Assembly (NCBI GenBank): GCA_022605405.1
Contig: JABYQQ010000007.1
Span: 1-64,000 of the forward strand
Reading direction: 5' to 3'
Source of the DNA: Earliella scabrosa
Taxonomy: Eukaryota > Basidiomycota > Agaricomycetes > Polyporales > Polyporaceae
DNA: 64,000 nt
In this document: positions 47,503 through 59,419 of the stretch, in pieces
Numbering within the stretch: position 1 is the first letter of the stretch
Layout: the number at the start of each line of letters is the position of its first letter
Position numbers and translations under genes: made by a program
The notes under the pieces: generated by a model
The model's input: the letters and a program-made list of their open reading frames with translations, nothing else
Told to the model about the DNA's origin: nothing
The model's database searches: none

Positions 47503-48672
47503 CTATAAGTTACTTTGATCCTTGTCGGCCGGCCAAGAATGGAGAACACGAAACGCGACTCGACAAGTCGGACAAAATTCGCAAAGGAGGCGGGAGTTGG
47601 GTCCCGACCGCTGTACCCGTAATTTCGCCCATGAGTGATCCGGTGCGCTCTCCTGCATGATATCCAACGCCTTCTCTATCGTAGAGACGGGGAACGGCTC
47701 GCCGCCGCCCAGCAGGAGGATCGCGACCATCCGTGCAGTAGGATAGCGAACGAACGATTCTGGGAGAGGCTCGCAGATGCACTTCTGCTCCTGCTGTCCA
47801 CCCTCTATGAGCTCGACCTCTTCGGCAGTGGTCAGCTGGCCCAACATGTCCTCGGTGGTGTTCCCTATGATCAACGAGACGCGCTCCGTATCCGATAGTT
47901 GCTTCTCAGCAAGCAGAGGCAGAAGGGCACGAGCCGTCGCGAGAGCCCGGCCACCCGCGGTACGTCCGCCGATGCTTGTCACATACTGGAGCTGCCACTC
48001 CCCCGAGGTCTGCCAGAACGTGTCGAACGCGGAGAGAAAGCTTGCGACGAAGGTGGGCGATGCCGACGGAGCGATGTGCTGATATGCATGACAGCGGTCG
48101 TGGATGGTAACGCGCTCAGGCTCGTGCACGTCGCATGGGCATCGCAGGAACACGATCTGCGTGTCAGACGACGGCCGGATGGTGGAGGGTATGTCGAGCA
48201 TGCGGAAGTGTGTGTTGCTTAGGCGGTAGGAAACGACGCGGGACGTGCGGAGTGCGTCTTCGGGCAGCAACTTTAACCACGCAAATAGCTGCTCATAGTA
48301 ATAAGGCGGCATCGCGTCCCATAGGCCGGGTAGAGTGCAGCCGATGACGGTGAGATGTCTCACCAAGGCTCTGAGGGGCGGGGAGTCGTGTAGTGTTTTG
48401 GCTAGCAAGAGAGCGGGCTGGGAAACAGCGTGGAGGATGACGTGGCTATACGCCGGACGTAGTGAGTGATGATGCCATTGGATGGAGACGCGACCCGCTC
48501 GGGCAGCATCCGAGGGAACGAGGTGAGACATGACCTCAGAGAGGATGTCGTCGATGAGCATTGCAAAGCTTCCGGTATGAGCGTAGTTGATGCTTGGCTC
48601 TTCCGCGACGCTGTGAGTTTCCCTAGGGACAAGCTGACACGGGCTGATACGCGGGTCGTCTTTGAGTGACAT
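47503..48672 (-). CDS. F-box-like protein, family copy 2
   Basis: A single exon of 389 codons from MSLKDDPRISP. The F-box-like region is MLIDDILSEVMSHLVPSDAA, then RAGRVSIQWHHHSLRPAYSH, parallel to copies 1 and 3. The core (ALVRHLTVIGCTLPGLW) aligns with VRDLIVVHCDHHPG and VRHLTIVHCHSTE of the others. The C-terminus has a Cys pair (LLCEFCPTCRVAF) comparable to PGHGCPTCG in copy 1. An upstream in-frame ATG at 48756 would add 28 residues that look non-coding. Substrate unknown. Confidence 0.72.
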   Translation of the reverse strand: MSLKDDPRISPCQLVPRETHSVAEEPSINYAHTGSFAMLIDDILSEVMSHLVPSDAARAGRVSIQWHHHSLRPAYSHVILHAVSQPALLLAKTLHDSPPLRALVRHLTVIGCTLPGLWDAMPPYYYEQLFAWLKLLPEDALRTSRVVSYRLSNTHFRMLDIPSTIRPSSDTQIVFLRCPCDVHEPERVTIHDRCHAYQHIAPSASPTFVASFLSAFDTFWQTSGEWQLQYVTSIGGRTAGGRALATARALLPLLAEKQLSDTERVSLIIGNTTEDMLGQLTTAEEVELIEGGQQEQKCICEPLPESFVRYPTARMVAILLLGGGEPFPVSTIEKALDIMQESAPDHSWAKLRVQRSGPNSRLLCEFCPTCRVAFRVLHSWPADKDQSNL

Positions 48673-49558
48673 CGGGCAGGGTTGGCGAATCCTGCGACAA
48701 AGACAGACATAAGGTACTGATGAGTCAATGCATAATACGGTTACGATACGTATCACAAGCCACTTACGTAACGACCGCAGGAAAATGACATGAAAGACTC
48801 AGCGATGAGGCTGATGAGAGGTAAGTCCGAGATGCAACGTGGTCTACGAAACGCCGGAGAATCCCGGCGTCACGAGAGCCACAACATGGCAAATAGTCCT
48901 ACAGCGCCTCGAGGGTCGCATCATGGCCGATGTCCTGAAGACGTAGAACCCGAGTAAACTGGTATCGTCAGCCCTACTGAGTAGCGACACTGGGAAGCCT
49001 CATGATAAACACGAGTACGGCGTTGATTGATTGCAACGAGAGAACAATCGAAGTCGCCGCAAGTGTAACGTAGCCGGCCGCGCGCACGCAGGGACTGCAG
49101 TCAGAGCTCGCCTTGAGGTTTACTCATTCAGAGTTGGCCAAGAGTTCATGTAATGGGAACCACTCACCAATATTGCTGCAGCCACCCAAATTGGAGTGTC
49201 AATCTTACGATAAGCCCCGGGCCCTCCCGCTCACAAATCACAAGTACTGCTCGCACCAGCTTGCTGCTTCTCAGCCGCACGCAGGATGCTCGAATCCCGA
49301 TGCCGCAAGCCCGCGCTCTGCGAAGCATGTCCCCTGGCCTTGATTAGCTCATGTACAGTACCGCCTGAAGGAGAGTCCGTGTAGTAGTGTCAGTCTCAAT
49401 CGTCTCATCTACAATACCTGTCCATGCAAGCACCCTCTCCCTCCCCGCAAACGCGCGAGCGCATCCCTCCCATTGCCATCATGCGACCAAACCAACGTCG
49501 TCCCGCCGCCCGCCTCCCAAGCCATCGTCCCCAATCTGAGCCTCCTCCGAGCGCGCGC
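48673..49558. other. Non-coding stretch
   Basis: Between F-box-like copy 2 and the SKT5-like gene, both on the minus strand. It contains the promoter of the former and the 3' flank of the latter. Part of the flank (around 49240-49330) resembles sequence beyond the broken copy at 59.34-59.42 kb. Confidence 0.45.
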
Positions 49559-51364
49559 TCACATGACCACACAATCCTTGTCTTTCCCGCCCTTCCCAGA
49601 CGCAAGCGACGAGTCCTTGCTCTCGTTCTCGTTCCGGTGCAACACCGACCCTGGCCCGCCCGGCGCGATGAGCGCGGTGTGCTGTGGGCCGCGCAGTCGC
49701 TGGGCGGCGCGCTTGTCGCCCTGCTCCGCCGCACGCTTGTACCACTGTATCGCCCTGCGGGGGCGGGAAAACGGAGACGGAGGTCAGCGAGCGTAAGCGG
49801 ACGACGGACGGCATGTATGCGAATTCGAGTGATGTCAGCGACGCAGTCAATTGGTCAGGGTCGGAGGTTGATTGGAGCGCGGCTGAATATAGCTCGGTCG
49901 ACGCTGCCATGACGAGGATGTGTGGAGGGAATAGAGAGGCGCGGAGGAACATGAACGGGGACGAATGATTTGGGTTTGGGGGGAAGCTAGGTGTGAAAGG
50001 GACGTACTCTGCCATGTTGGGTTCTGTGCCGATCCCAACTTCCAAGAAGTACCCGATCGCGTACATTGCTTTCGTCAACCCCGCCTCCGCTGCTTTCCGT
50101 GCCCACAAGTACGCCTCCGTGTCTGATTGGGGAAGCACGCCGGGCGAGCCCACGAGATACCACGCAGTGAGCGCAAAGCATGCATCTCGATGGTCCTGCT
50201 GCGCAGCGATGTTCTGCGGGAGAGCGTCAAGCGGGGGACGGACAAGCACGGGGACGGAGCGGGACGAACATAGTAGTGGATGGACAGCGCCGGGTCCTGC
50301 GGACAGCCCATCTTGCCGTACTCGTAGCACTCGCCCAGCCGGTACGCACTGGGCGCGTAACCAAGCTCCGCCGCCTGTGCGAGCAGCTCCGCCGCGTACT
50401 CGTAGTCGACGAACAACACGTTGTCGATCCCCCGTTCGTGGAGGAGTGCGAGCTCGTGCAGTGCGTGCGGGAACTCGGCCGTCGCGTGCTCCGCCGACCG
50501 CTTGAGGTACTTCACGCCCTCCTTCGGGCTCTTCGACAGCCCGAGCTCGCCATTGAGCTCCGCAATCCCGAGCCGGTAGAGTGCGCCCGGGTGGCCCGCT
50601 GCGGCCGCCTTCTTGTAGAACTGGACGGCTTTGGCCGACTCGCGGCGGCAGCCCCAGCCGTTCTCGCAGCAGGTGCCTGCGCGGTAGGCGGCGTCGGGGT
50701 GTCCATGCTTGGCTGCGAGGACGAAGAGGGGGAAGGCGCGGTCAAAGTCCTGGCGGTTCTTCGCCGTCCCTATCCCGTTCGCGTAGCAGTCGGCGAGGAA
50801 GTACTGTGCGGGCATGTGTCCGCGGTCTGCGAGTCGCTTGAGGAGGGACATGGCTTCGTGGATCAGGTCATCGCGCTTCTGTATTGCTTTCTCGACCTCC
50901 ATGACGTTCCCCGGGGTCTCGACAGGGATCGGCATCGTCTTGGAGGCGTCGATCATGAACACGGCGAATTCAAACTGCAAGTCTGGATCTTGTGTCTTCT
51001 TTGCATTTGCGCGGTAGAGCTCTAGTGTTTGTGCGTGGGAGAGCAGGGCTGCCTGGTTGCCGGGACGAAGGTGGGAGTGGTCGAGGATGGGACCTGATGG
51101 CGGAGAAGGAGCGCGGACGGACTGAGTGGCCACTGACCTCGCGGCATATGGCTGCTCGTACTGAGACTGTGACTGGTAGAAGTCGTCGCCGTCGCCGTCG
51201 TAGGACGCTTCGTCGTATTGACCGTACTGGGACTGGCGGGGCTGGGGGTAATACTGGGATGCAGCACGGTCGTTGGGTATCGGGCCCGCGGCGGGGGAGG
51301 GTCGTCGCTGGTCGTATTCTGAGGCAAACGTTGCCGACTGTCGGGCCTGGGGTTGGGCGTACAT
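49559..51364 (-). CDS. SKT5/CHS4-like Sel1-repeat chitin synthase activator
   Basis: Three exons (51364-50270, 50213-50008, 49754-49559), 498 residues. In yeast, Skt5/Chs4 activates and localises chitin synthase III at the plasma membrane. The N-terminal ~120 residues are Gln/Tyr/Pro-rich and disordered. From about residue 125 a run of Sel1 (TPR-like) repeats follows: AMSLLKRLADRGHMPAQYFL, AFPLFVLAAKHGHPDAAYRA, AVQFYKKAAAAGHPGALYRL, then similar units through WARKAAEAGLTKAMYAIGYF and AIQWYKRAAEQGDKRAAQRL. The protein ends CVVM, a CaaX prenylation motif comparable with the CVIM end of yeast Chs4. The last intron is long (253 bases) but joins AEAIQWYK perfectly. The neighbour at 51.6 kb is divergent, and the pair is duplicated at 59.4-62 kb. 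Confidence 0.9.
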
Positions 51365-51593
51365 GACAGCGAGGAGAGAGGGAGAAACGAGGACAAGGTA
51401 GGGAACGACTTCAAGACCTACAAACAGGCGCCGAGGATCCTGAGCGTCTTTCATGCCAGCGCTACGATTCAAAGACTGAGATAAGATCATGGTGAGTCAC
51501 GTGGGGCCTGGGAAGTTGAAGAGGACTAGTATACACGGGTCAAACGCCGCGCCACACTGCTACCTCCCTCCATCCCGAGCCCTCGTATGCAGA
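51365..51593. promoter_or_regulatory. Divergent promoter of SKT5-like and AAA-ATPase-like genes
   Basis: A 229-bp spacer between divergent start codons. Sequences on both sides of it recur between the broken copies at 60.05-60.25 kb (for example the GGATCCTGAGCGT block), so the promoter was duplicated with the gene pair. Confidence 0.6.
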
Positions 51594-53317
51594 ATGGACT
51601 TTCCCGAGTCTCTGGACTGCTTCATAGCTGGTCATTCTCGACCGCTGTTTCTCCTTCTCAAGAAGGAGACCCTGTTTCGCCAGCCCGATCTTACCTTCGA
51701 ACGCCTCCGGATGGCAGCGGAGGCAGCTCATCGCCGCAAGTGCGCCTGTAACCGAGACCTCGAAGACACATGGCTCATTCAACAAGATTGGGAGCAACTT
51801 GAGCCCGAAGAACGTTCTCTCTCTACGGCTGTCTGGGTTGACCCCAATGAACGAGTACTGCCACGTGTGCTCGACCCTTTCACATCCCACTATCGACCCG
51901 ACACCTACGTCGCATTTTCTGTCAAAGGCGACGACCAGACGCGTGAGTCTCTGTTGTCATTGCGTCTTTGCAGCGATTGACTTGATGATGTTTCTCAGCC
52001 GCGCCAAGCACTTCCTTTCGGCTCGTTCACGACCTGGTTTGCGTTCCAACGTCTGGAGACATCTATGTGGGTAGTTCTGTCCATTTACGTCTGTTTCGTT
52101 CTCCTCAACGGTCTTTAGCGCATTCCTAGAAGGACCGACAACCATTTCAGCGCTCTTCGGGATCGCTGTGTCTTCATTGACAAAGCTTCTTCTCTCGACT
52201 ACGTGCATATACCTCAGGCTGCCAATGTCGAAGTCATCCTACGCCCACGTGGCTTCGGAAAATCCACTTTCCTTTCCACCTTAGCAGACATCAAGGACAT
52301 TCGCCCTGCTTCGCTCCCTGGTGTCCCGCCAGTCATGGATGGAGTATTTAGGTCCCCAACGCAGTGGCATCTTCGTCGAGCATGGTCAATGGTGCTCTTC
52401 CTGGACTTCGCGTCACTTGACATCGCATCCGTCGACGAGTTGGAAACTTCTCTGAACGCGTTGTTGCGCGCTGCGCTCATTGCGTTCATGGAGAAGTATG
52501 CTCCCGAACTCGGACTCGATGCTGCCCTCGTCCTAGAAAACGGTCCGACGTCCGCGCTACGTACGATCACAGTGAGTATATCTCATCATTATTCGGGGCT
52601 TCACCTTTAACTGTATTTTGCCGCGCCGGTACCTAGGCCGCTGTCCGACGCACTCCGAGTCAATACGAGATGTTCCTCTGCATCGACAACTACACCGCAC
52701 CTTACGACCATCTCTCCGAAGAGGTGTGGGGAGACGCTACCGCAGTCCTTGACCGCGTACTCTACCGTGCAGTCCGCGACCTAGCAACCAGCCGGGACAT
52801 CACTTGGGCTTTCCTCGTCGGCTCTTCCGAGACGGTGAATCGTGCCTCCCCATCCGCGCTCACTCAGACCTTCGCACACCTTGATGGAGAGGTCGACGTC
52901 GAGCGACTGATGCTGCATTCGATGTCGATGGATCCGCCCGAATTCGGTGATTACGAACCGGAGCCAGAAATGATTCCATTCACCGGTATGCTCAGGGAGG
53001 TTGCCACAGACCTCACTCGCTTTGATCTGCTGCAGTGTATCATGGGAATGACTCTGAGGGAAGCACGCGCGCTGGGTCAGGTCGTGCTTGGTGACGGGGA
53101 GGGGTTTGCTGAGCAAGTCCGCAACAACCTCCGTGCGTGGACGTTTCAGAGCCGCTTCTGTACAACCTTGGGCTTCCGGATAGTTGAGATGTACAGCTAC
53201 GAGGACGTGCTGTCGCTTCTTCGGCAACGTTTGGGACGCCCGAACGACTGGAGCGTTATCCTCGATCACGTTTACGTTGATGAGGATAAGGCGATAGTCA
53301 CGCAAGGGTTGCAGTAA
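51594..53317 (+). CDS. AAA-ATPase-like protein
   Basis: Four exons (51594-51942, 51999-52066, 52119-52571, 52637-53317), 516 residues. The P-loop is ILRPRGFGKSTFLSTLAD (Gly186-Lys187-Ser188), preceded by CVFIDKASSLDYV, as in the fungal and bacterial AAA-ATPase-like family (RPRxFGKS). A Walker B-like strand is VLFLDFASLDI; a sensor-like block is MFLCIDNYTAPYDHLSEE, equivalent to the IDEYDAPL motif of the family; then WAFLVGSSETV. Many relatives carry a C-terminal PD-(D/E)XK nuclease; this one ends at GRPNDWSVILDHVYVDEDK without it. Role unknown; relatives are expanded in mushrooms. The broken copy X' at 60.25 kb shares all four exons and the same intron sites. Confidence 0.82.
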
Positions 53318-56006
53318 AGGGGTGGACTCTGGTGGACTCTTGGGGCGGATTCATGTAGCGATTAACTTTCGTGTTCGTTCCTATGAAATCGATATGCAGA
53401 CGTCAGCAGAAGTTGACGACATGGATCAACCCTATACAACATCACACAATTGCCTGAGCAACAACGCGCCCACAAGTGCCATACAATGTAGCTGTATGAT
53501 CTGTGTATGCCTTTTCGGACCCGCTTATCAGCCGATGTTGTGAATACGTTTGATAGACAGAGGAGCGAGCTGCGGAGGTATCGTAGACGCCCCGGGTTTA
53601 GTATTACATAGCCGGCATTCGAGTCTCTCGCTATTGGCTTCGAGCTTGCACGCACTCATATACTCGTAGCTAGCATCTCAATCTCCCCACCTCCGTATTG
53701 TCTACGCCAGAATCTCGGCTTTCGCTCTCGTCTCTAAGTTCGATATTTGCGTCTCGTATCTCTCTCGCCGCACGCGAGTCACACACTGCACACACACATA
53801 GCTCTCTCCACCACACACTCTCCGACTCCTCGACTCCCCTTGTGTACGCACCTGGCGTTGGACCCACACACATCTTGCAGACCGACGCTGACATCCCCAG
53901 GCAGATGTCAATCAGACTTATCAATTTGAAGCCCACTGCTATGGAAATGGTCTACCTTCGAGCTCGAGATCGTGTTTCTACACCTGGTGAGTCCAAGCTC
54001 ATTCGTCTATCTCACACGCTCCTTGCATCCCCATCACTCCCTGCTCTCTTGTTCATTTGTCCGGATTCTGCCTCTCGCACCTCGCATTGCCCACGTTTGC
54101 GCCCCTCGTTTCGTCCGTCTATCCATGGCCATAGCCTCGAGCTCGTTCTGATCCCCGACCCCTCGACCTCATTCGTCTCTCTGCCAACCCAACCCTGCAT
54201 CATACGTACGTCCTCCTATTCCCTCTAGCACCTAGCCTTGAGCGTACGGCGCTCCGGACGCTCATCCCTGCTCGATATTAGGCTGGTTCGACAAAGTACT
54301 GCTTCGAAGACGACCGGGACTCCTCTTCTACAGCGTCTCCTGCGGCCGGGAAGGCTCCGCGCCCAGTCCTTCTACGTCTGCAGCTCGCGGCACCTCACGT
54401 ACGGTATCCGCGCCAGCATTACTCAATCCAGCAGGTCTCGGAGGCGACACAACACGTCATTGACGCGTCTGTCGTTCCCTTATTCTCACCACACTAGCCC
54501 TCTCGTATGATCATCTGCCCCTCCTCTCGCGCTCTCGACGTCTTCATCCTCCACACCACCGCCAAAACGTCGAGCTTTCAGAGCTCACTATCGCGCTTCG
54601 CATTATGGCCAACAATTCGCAGCTCCGCGACCCGCTGAGCGCAGCACCAGCAAATTCCGATGACACCTCACTCCATCCCGCAGCACCTCCCGCGTTGCTA
54701 TGTTCTCACCACTCGCTCGAGACGTCACGTATCCGGTCCCCGCGTACCTAAGCGCGATCTCGTCTCACCAGCGCGAATTCCTCTTTGATCAACCACCTCG
54801 ACCTCGAACAGCGGATTCAAGTCATTCGCGAAGATCTCTATACCCTCCAGTGAGAGCGCGCGCGGAGATGTGTCGCCCAGGAGGCAGCGGAGACAGCTAT
54901 GGCGCACTTGGGACGCATATTGGCGTCTTCGCACGGAGAAGACGAGTCCAAGACAGCAACGCGGTGGACGCGATTAACACCGACGCATCCCAGCCTGCTG
55001 CAGACTCTCCCGCATACAGGCTACAGCGCCCGAACGACAGCGAGCTCGTACGCGGCCTGTGCGTGCCCGTCTCGTCATCAGCCTCTGTCGTCTCCGTCTT
55101 CGCGCCATCTCCGGAAGTCGACACAGCAGCCCACCGCCCTCTGGCTTCCGCAACCAGTTCCAGCGCACTCGCAGAGAGCTGCCGACCGGCCCGGTACAGA
55201 TTACATCCGCGCCATGGAGCGCTGCTGCAGTCTCGCATTGCTTCTGCAGCGTTTCATACGATGTACATAACACATCCGCAGTATCCGGAGGAGTATGTTA
55301 ATCTAATAATCGTAACCATGGATGGAGCCTGGGCAACATAGACTATCATGTCAGCAACGGCAGGCGTCACGTACACACAACAAGTTGGAGTTGTACGCAT
55401 GCGCACCACACACCACTGTCTAGAGAAACACAGTTCAATGGGGGCTCTGGAGCGACCTATCGCAAGTTGCAAGGATTTCCCTCACCGTGCACCACTGTAC
55501 ATGAGCCCCGGACGGGCGCCCCCACAAGTCGAACACCACGACCCATGTCTTCCGACATGTAGCTATAGCCGGCGGGTCGTCTGGTCCCACGCGATCGAGG
55601 GATGGCATTGGTTGTGTGGCACTGGTGCCAAGCTTGAGCAGGTGTCTAGAGCTGAGCGCTGAGCGGGGATGACTTACACACGGAACTGTTCGCGATCTGA
55701 GGGCGGCCGGGGATCAGGCATGTACTTTGACCCGCCGAACGTGTTGTTCTTCGTTGTTGTCACCGGCGTGAGGGCAATTGCGTAAGTCTATTGGGAACAA
55801 TAGAGTTGAGTGTCTTCATCGCTACGCGCCCGTCAAATATCTGTGTTGACTTTGCCAGATCTATCCGATAACATTAGCGCTCGTCGCGGGTGTGAGGCCT
55901 TGAGGCGCAGAGGCTCAACCTGAGCTTGAACGTTTGAACTGCTACCGCACCGACTAGGTTCCGAGAATCCAACTCTCTTTCTCTCTCACTTCCGCAACTC
56001 CACTAC
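53318..56006. other. Stretch without a resolved gene
   Basis: Several frames of 60-213 codons overlap here. A + strand frame at 53698-54228 is Ser/His-rich and low complexity. Around 54.77-54.84 kb a short segment reads SSLINHLDLEQRIQVIREDL, coding-like and coiled-coil-like, but I could not build a gene around it. On the minus strand at 55.68-55.78 kb, TTTKNNTFGGSKYMPDPRPP with DREQFRV then stop looks like a terminal exon. No transposon ends or LTRs were identified. Confidence 0.35.
55669..55791 (-). CDS. Possible terminal exon of a small gene
   Basis: The minus strand reads TYAIALTPVTTTKNNTFGGS, then KYMPDPRPPSDREQFRV and a stop, preceded by AATAG that could be a splice acceptor. The composition (Pro/Arg/Asp-rich, no low complexity) looks like real coding sequence, but no upstream exon could be fixed: only a short MKTLNSIVPN frame lies just before. 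It could belong to a small mitochondrial-type protein; that is a guess. Confidence 0.25.
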
Positions 56007-59000
56007 ATGTCTCCCAAATACACATTCAAAGTCATCCTCTTCAAGCATCCTACGTCGACCCTCAACGACGATGTTGTTCTCTCTCTCACGTTGGACCGCA
56101 GGGACAGGAAGGTCATCTCTGGTACCTTGTCTGATATAGGGGCCGCGGTCCTGTCGATGGAACATGACACGAGATGCGCGGACAAGAACAAGTGCAGCTT
56201 CCGTGAGCTGGATGCCACCGTCTACGCCGTCATGCGCGACTCCTTCGTGGGATCTGGGTCTACCGTCGTAAAGGAGTGGATCAAGGTGCAGGATTCCACG
56301 ACCCTCTCCAAGTTGGCAGAGAACGGCGATCTTTGCATACTCCCCTCATCGTCACGAGTCGCCTTATTCGATCTCACCACGCTGCTATCCCCGACGAGAT
56401 CCTTCCATCTCATATTCTCGATGAAGTCGTCGCCATCCGAGTCTCAGCCTCGGCTGAAGCGTGGGCTCAATCAGTCTCAGAGCACCTCTCCGCCGACCAA
56501 GAGACGTGCCATGGAGTTCGTTCTTGGATATGCGAACGAGATCGACGCGAAGGGTGAGGCTGTCGGCGTCTCACGCTCGCTGTTGTGTGTTCGACGAGGT
56601 GACTTCCGTGATGATGACTCGGAGTTCGGGGACAAGGCCGAAGTATTCTTCGAGTCTCAGCAGCAGTCGAAGGTGTGTGTTGCTGATAGCATTGATGTGG
56701 GACAACTGTACTGATGATTGCGACTGTAACATAAATCAGGGAATGAAATACGTTGCACCACCCTCGGATTTCCGTCAACTACTCCGGGCGGAACATCTAG
56801 GCGCCATCGTGTTTGATCCCACACGCCTCATTGTCAAAGTCGAGACCAAGCTACTGAAGAACATCTCTCACGGAGTCAAGGCATGCATGATCCGCATTCA
56901 TCGTGGTCCCCAGTCGGGAAAAACATTTACGGCAACATCGATGGGGGCGTTTTGGGATATCAAGGATGCATTACGCTACGACGCCCTCTTCTCCAGAACT
57001 GTGGCAGGAACTTGTCCTGACCTGCAAAAGACACACTCCCAGCACATGCTTCTGTTTGGTTCGTTTGATAGTCTCGCCAGAGACCAGATCATCTCCGACG
57101 TGCAGAAATTTAGGAAGGCACTTGACAGCTACGTGCGCGACATGGTCACAACTTATGCACGTGACTATGCCTTCATGATCGCTCGGATTGACATCACCAA
57201 CTCGACACCTGGTGCCGAAGCTCTCAAATTGTGCATTGTGAGTCACAATGAAAGCGATAGAGTGGCCGCAGGCTATAGAGACTCATGTCACACATTGCAG
57301 GATGCCACCAAGAAGGCTAAGAAGCAGATGGCGGTCGTCCTCGATGGTGTAGATCTCCCTGCTACCCTTGCCCTTTTACAAGGCCTTGCCGGAAGCATCG
57401 GATCGTCCTTTGACGACATCAGAACGGTTCTCCACGCAACCCTCATCCAACCAATAGTCACCGGATACCAGCAAGGCATTGTGACTAGAGTCGTCGTCAC
57501 GGAGCTCTTCTACGCCTTCATGGACTGCATCCCTACCTCCACACACTTCATCGACGTCTCTGACTACACGGATATCGGTAGTTGCGGGATGATCTCCAAC
57601 GCCGATTTTGCGGAGTATACCAGGTCTATGACCCACGCGGCCACCGGCAGCATGCGCGGAGCATCGGCCTCAAAGAGCCAATACCGACTCGCTGTCTTCA
57701 AGGAGATCACACAGCGTACCAGTGTCCCTTGGGTTCCCAACTCGTCCGTTTCCCACGAGTTGCTGATGTTCTACCCCTTACCCTCCACGTTGGCACGTGT
57801 GTGGCGCTCATGGGATGCGCACAGTGCTGCGGTGTGGATCGGAATGCCGGACGCACTCGCCAACTTGCGTACGGCATTCATCCTGGCAGCAGTGAGGGTT
57901 GCAGTAAAGCTCAGCGTCCCGGAATCCGACATGTCTGCCACGGCCTCTCTTGCATCTCTAATAACCGACAGCGGACGCATAAGGTCGCCAAAAACTCGGA
58001 GGTCTGACTACCGCTCCCCATCCAGGTTTCACAACCCTACCCGGGATGATCTGGCACACCTACTACTGGCCTTCGGCGTCGTGGGTCTGCAGGCCACCTC
58101 GAAAGGCCACTCATTAGTGCGTGACTGGCCAACGAATGAAGTGAGGCTTCGGATATTATTTTCCTTCGCGTACTATGATGCTCATCTCGTCAATTAGATA
58201 AGACTCCTCTTGCGAGAGGTATGCCCTCTGTTTTACATTCATCAGATGGCGTTCAAAATTCTCACCATGCTCTAGATCGAGAAGGCGGAGAGCTTCGAGG
58301 TTGGACGTACTCACTTCTTCCGAGGGACACCGTGGAGTCTTGAGGCGCTCGTCGAGAAGGCTATGCAGACAAGTAAATGGCAAAACAAAACGCTACCTCA
58401 GAATGAACCCGCATTCCGGAACATCATTCATGCCGTTCTATCTCTCAACTCCACATCCCAGCAAGCCACAGTCCTCAGTGAACTGCATGTCGTCGATGCA
58501 GAAGGGAAGAACCGCTACATCGACGTCACGGAAACGATTGGCAAAGAATACAAAGTTCGGCTGTATGAACTGAAATATGTTCCGCTCCGCTATATCACTA
58601 TGGCGATGGGAATCACACCGAGGAAGGCGAAGGAGAAAGTAGCCAAGCTTGCGTTCAGGTCGTCGGCCTCCGGCGTCAACCAGTCCACCAGCCAGTGCAC
58701 TCCTGATGACGTCCTCATACCCCAATGGAAGGATGGTCCCGACGGTAAACCTGTATGGGCGACAGATAGCTCTGGTAAGAAGCTGAGACTTAGCTTGCGC
58801 CAACTGCACGACAATGCAAGCACCCAAGTCAAGGGCTACTTCAAGAACATCCAGGCGAGCAGTAAAGGGATAAAGGACGAAAGGGTCGCGTACAAGCGTG
58901 CGGAGAAGGTAACCGTAGAGTTGTGGGTGGTAATCAACGTGGATACGAGAGTATGGGCAGACCGTCTCGAGGGCCACCCGGGATGTCGGTGGTGGATCGA

Positions 59001-59013
59001 ACTGAAGCCGTAG
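56007..59013 (+). CDS. P-loop NTPase-like protein with PD-(D/E)XK nuclease-like C-terminus
   Basis: Five exons (56007-56672, 56740-57237, 57301-58140, 58198-58218, 58276-59013), 920 residues. Residues 1-220 have no recognised domain (MSPKYTFKVILFKHPTSTLN, then a basic KRGLNQSQSTSPPTKRR stretch that could be a nuclear signal). Residues 272-290 are a P-loop, IRIHRGPQSGKTFTATSM (Lys283, Thr284). MAVVLDGVDLPATLALLQGL occupies the place of the IDEYDAPL block of AAA-ATPase-like proteins. Residues 745-790 look like a PD-(D/E)XK nuclease core: HVVDAEGKNRYIDV (Asp758), then VRLYELKYVPL (Glu773-Leu-Lys775). Intron 2 is 63 bases with no stop, so it could be read through; exon 4 is only 21 bases (IRLLLRE). 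Without that mini-exon the frame stops at HLVN. The layout fits AAA-ATPase-like/nuclease genes expanded in fungi; substrate unknown. Confidence 0.72.
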
Positions 59014-59419
59014 GTCTAATTGTGTTGCCGGACTGTATTGCACGTTGCATAATAGTACGAAGGCATTGTGCTACTGTATGCCTTGTTATGTGTCTTACGG
59101 TCCGTACCACGACATGTATCTATCTCATCTCGCTACCCCACCTTGTCTGACGCGTACCGGCGAGCCTTTGAATGCGGAACATATGAGCTTTATTCTCAAG
59201 CGTGCCTGCCGGCGTCCTCTAACTATGCAGGTACTGGCCTGGGGAGTCCTCAGGACTGATTGGTCTGACAGCGCGCCTTGTCGTTGACGAGGCAACATAT
59301 GACCTAGAATTGAACTACCACGGACATCGAGAACACAACTTGCTGCATTTTGCACTAGCTTGCTACGGCTCGACCGCACGCAGACGAGCGATGCTCGGAT
59401 TATCAGCAGGCTCGGCGGT
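59014..59419. other. Spacer before the duplicated block
   Basis: No gene. The right part (from about 59340) begins to resemble sequence near 49240-49300, marking the approximate left limit of the duplicated SKT5-like/ATPase block. Confidence 0.45.

Noticed and set aside
53690..55341. LTR retrotransposon gag region
   Set aside because: Some frames are Ser/Pro-rich with coiled-coil-like pieces, but no LTR pair, primer-binding site, protease or polymerase motif could be found.
51594..59013. One very large gene joining the 51.6 and 56.0 kb ATPase-like genes
   Set aside because: Each has its own start, P-loop and stop, and 2.7 kb with stops in all frames separates them.
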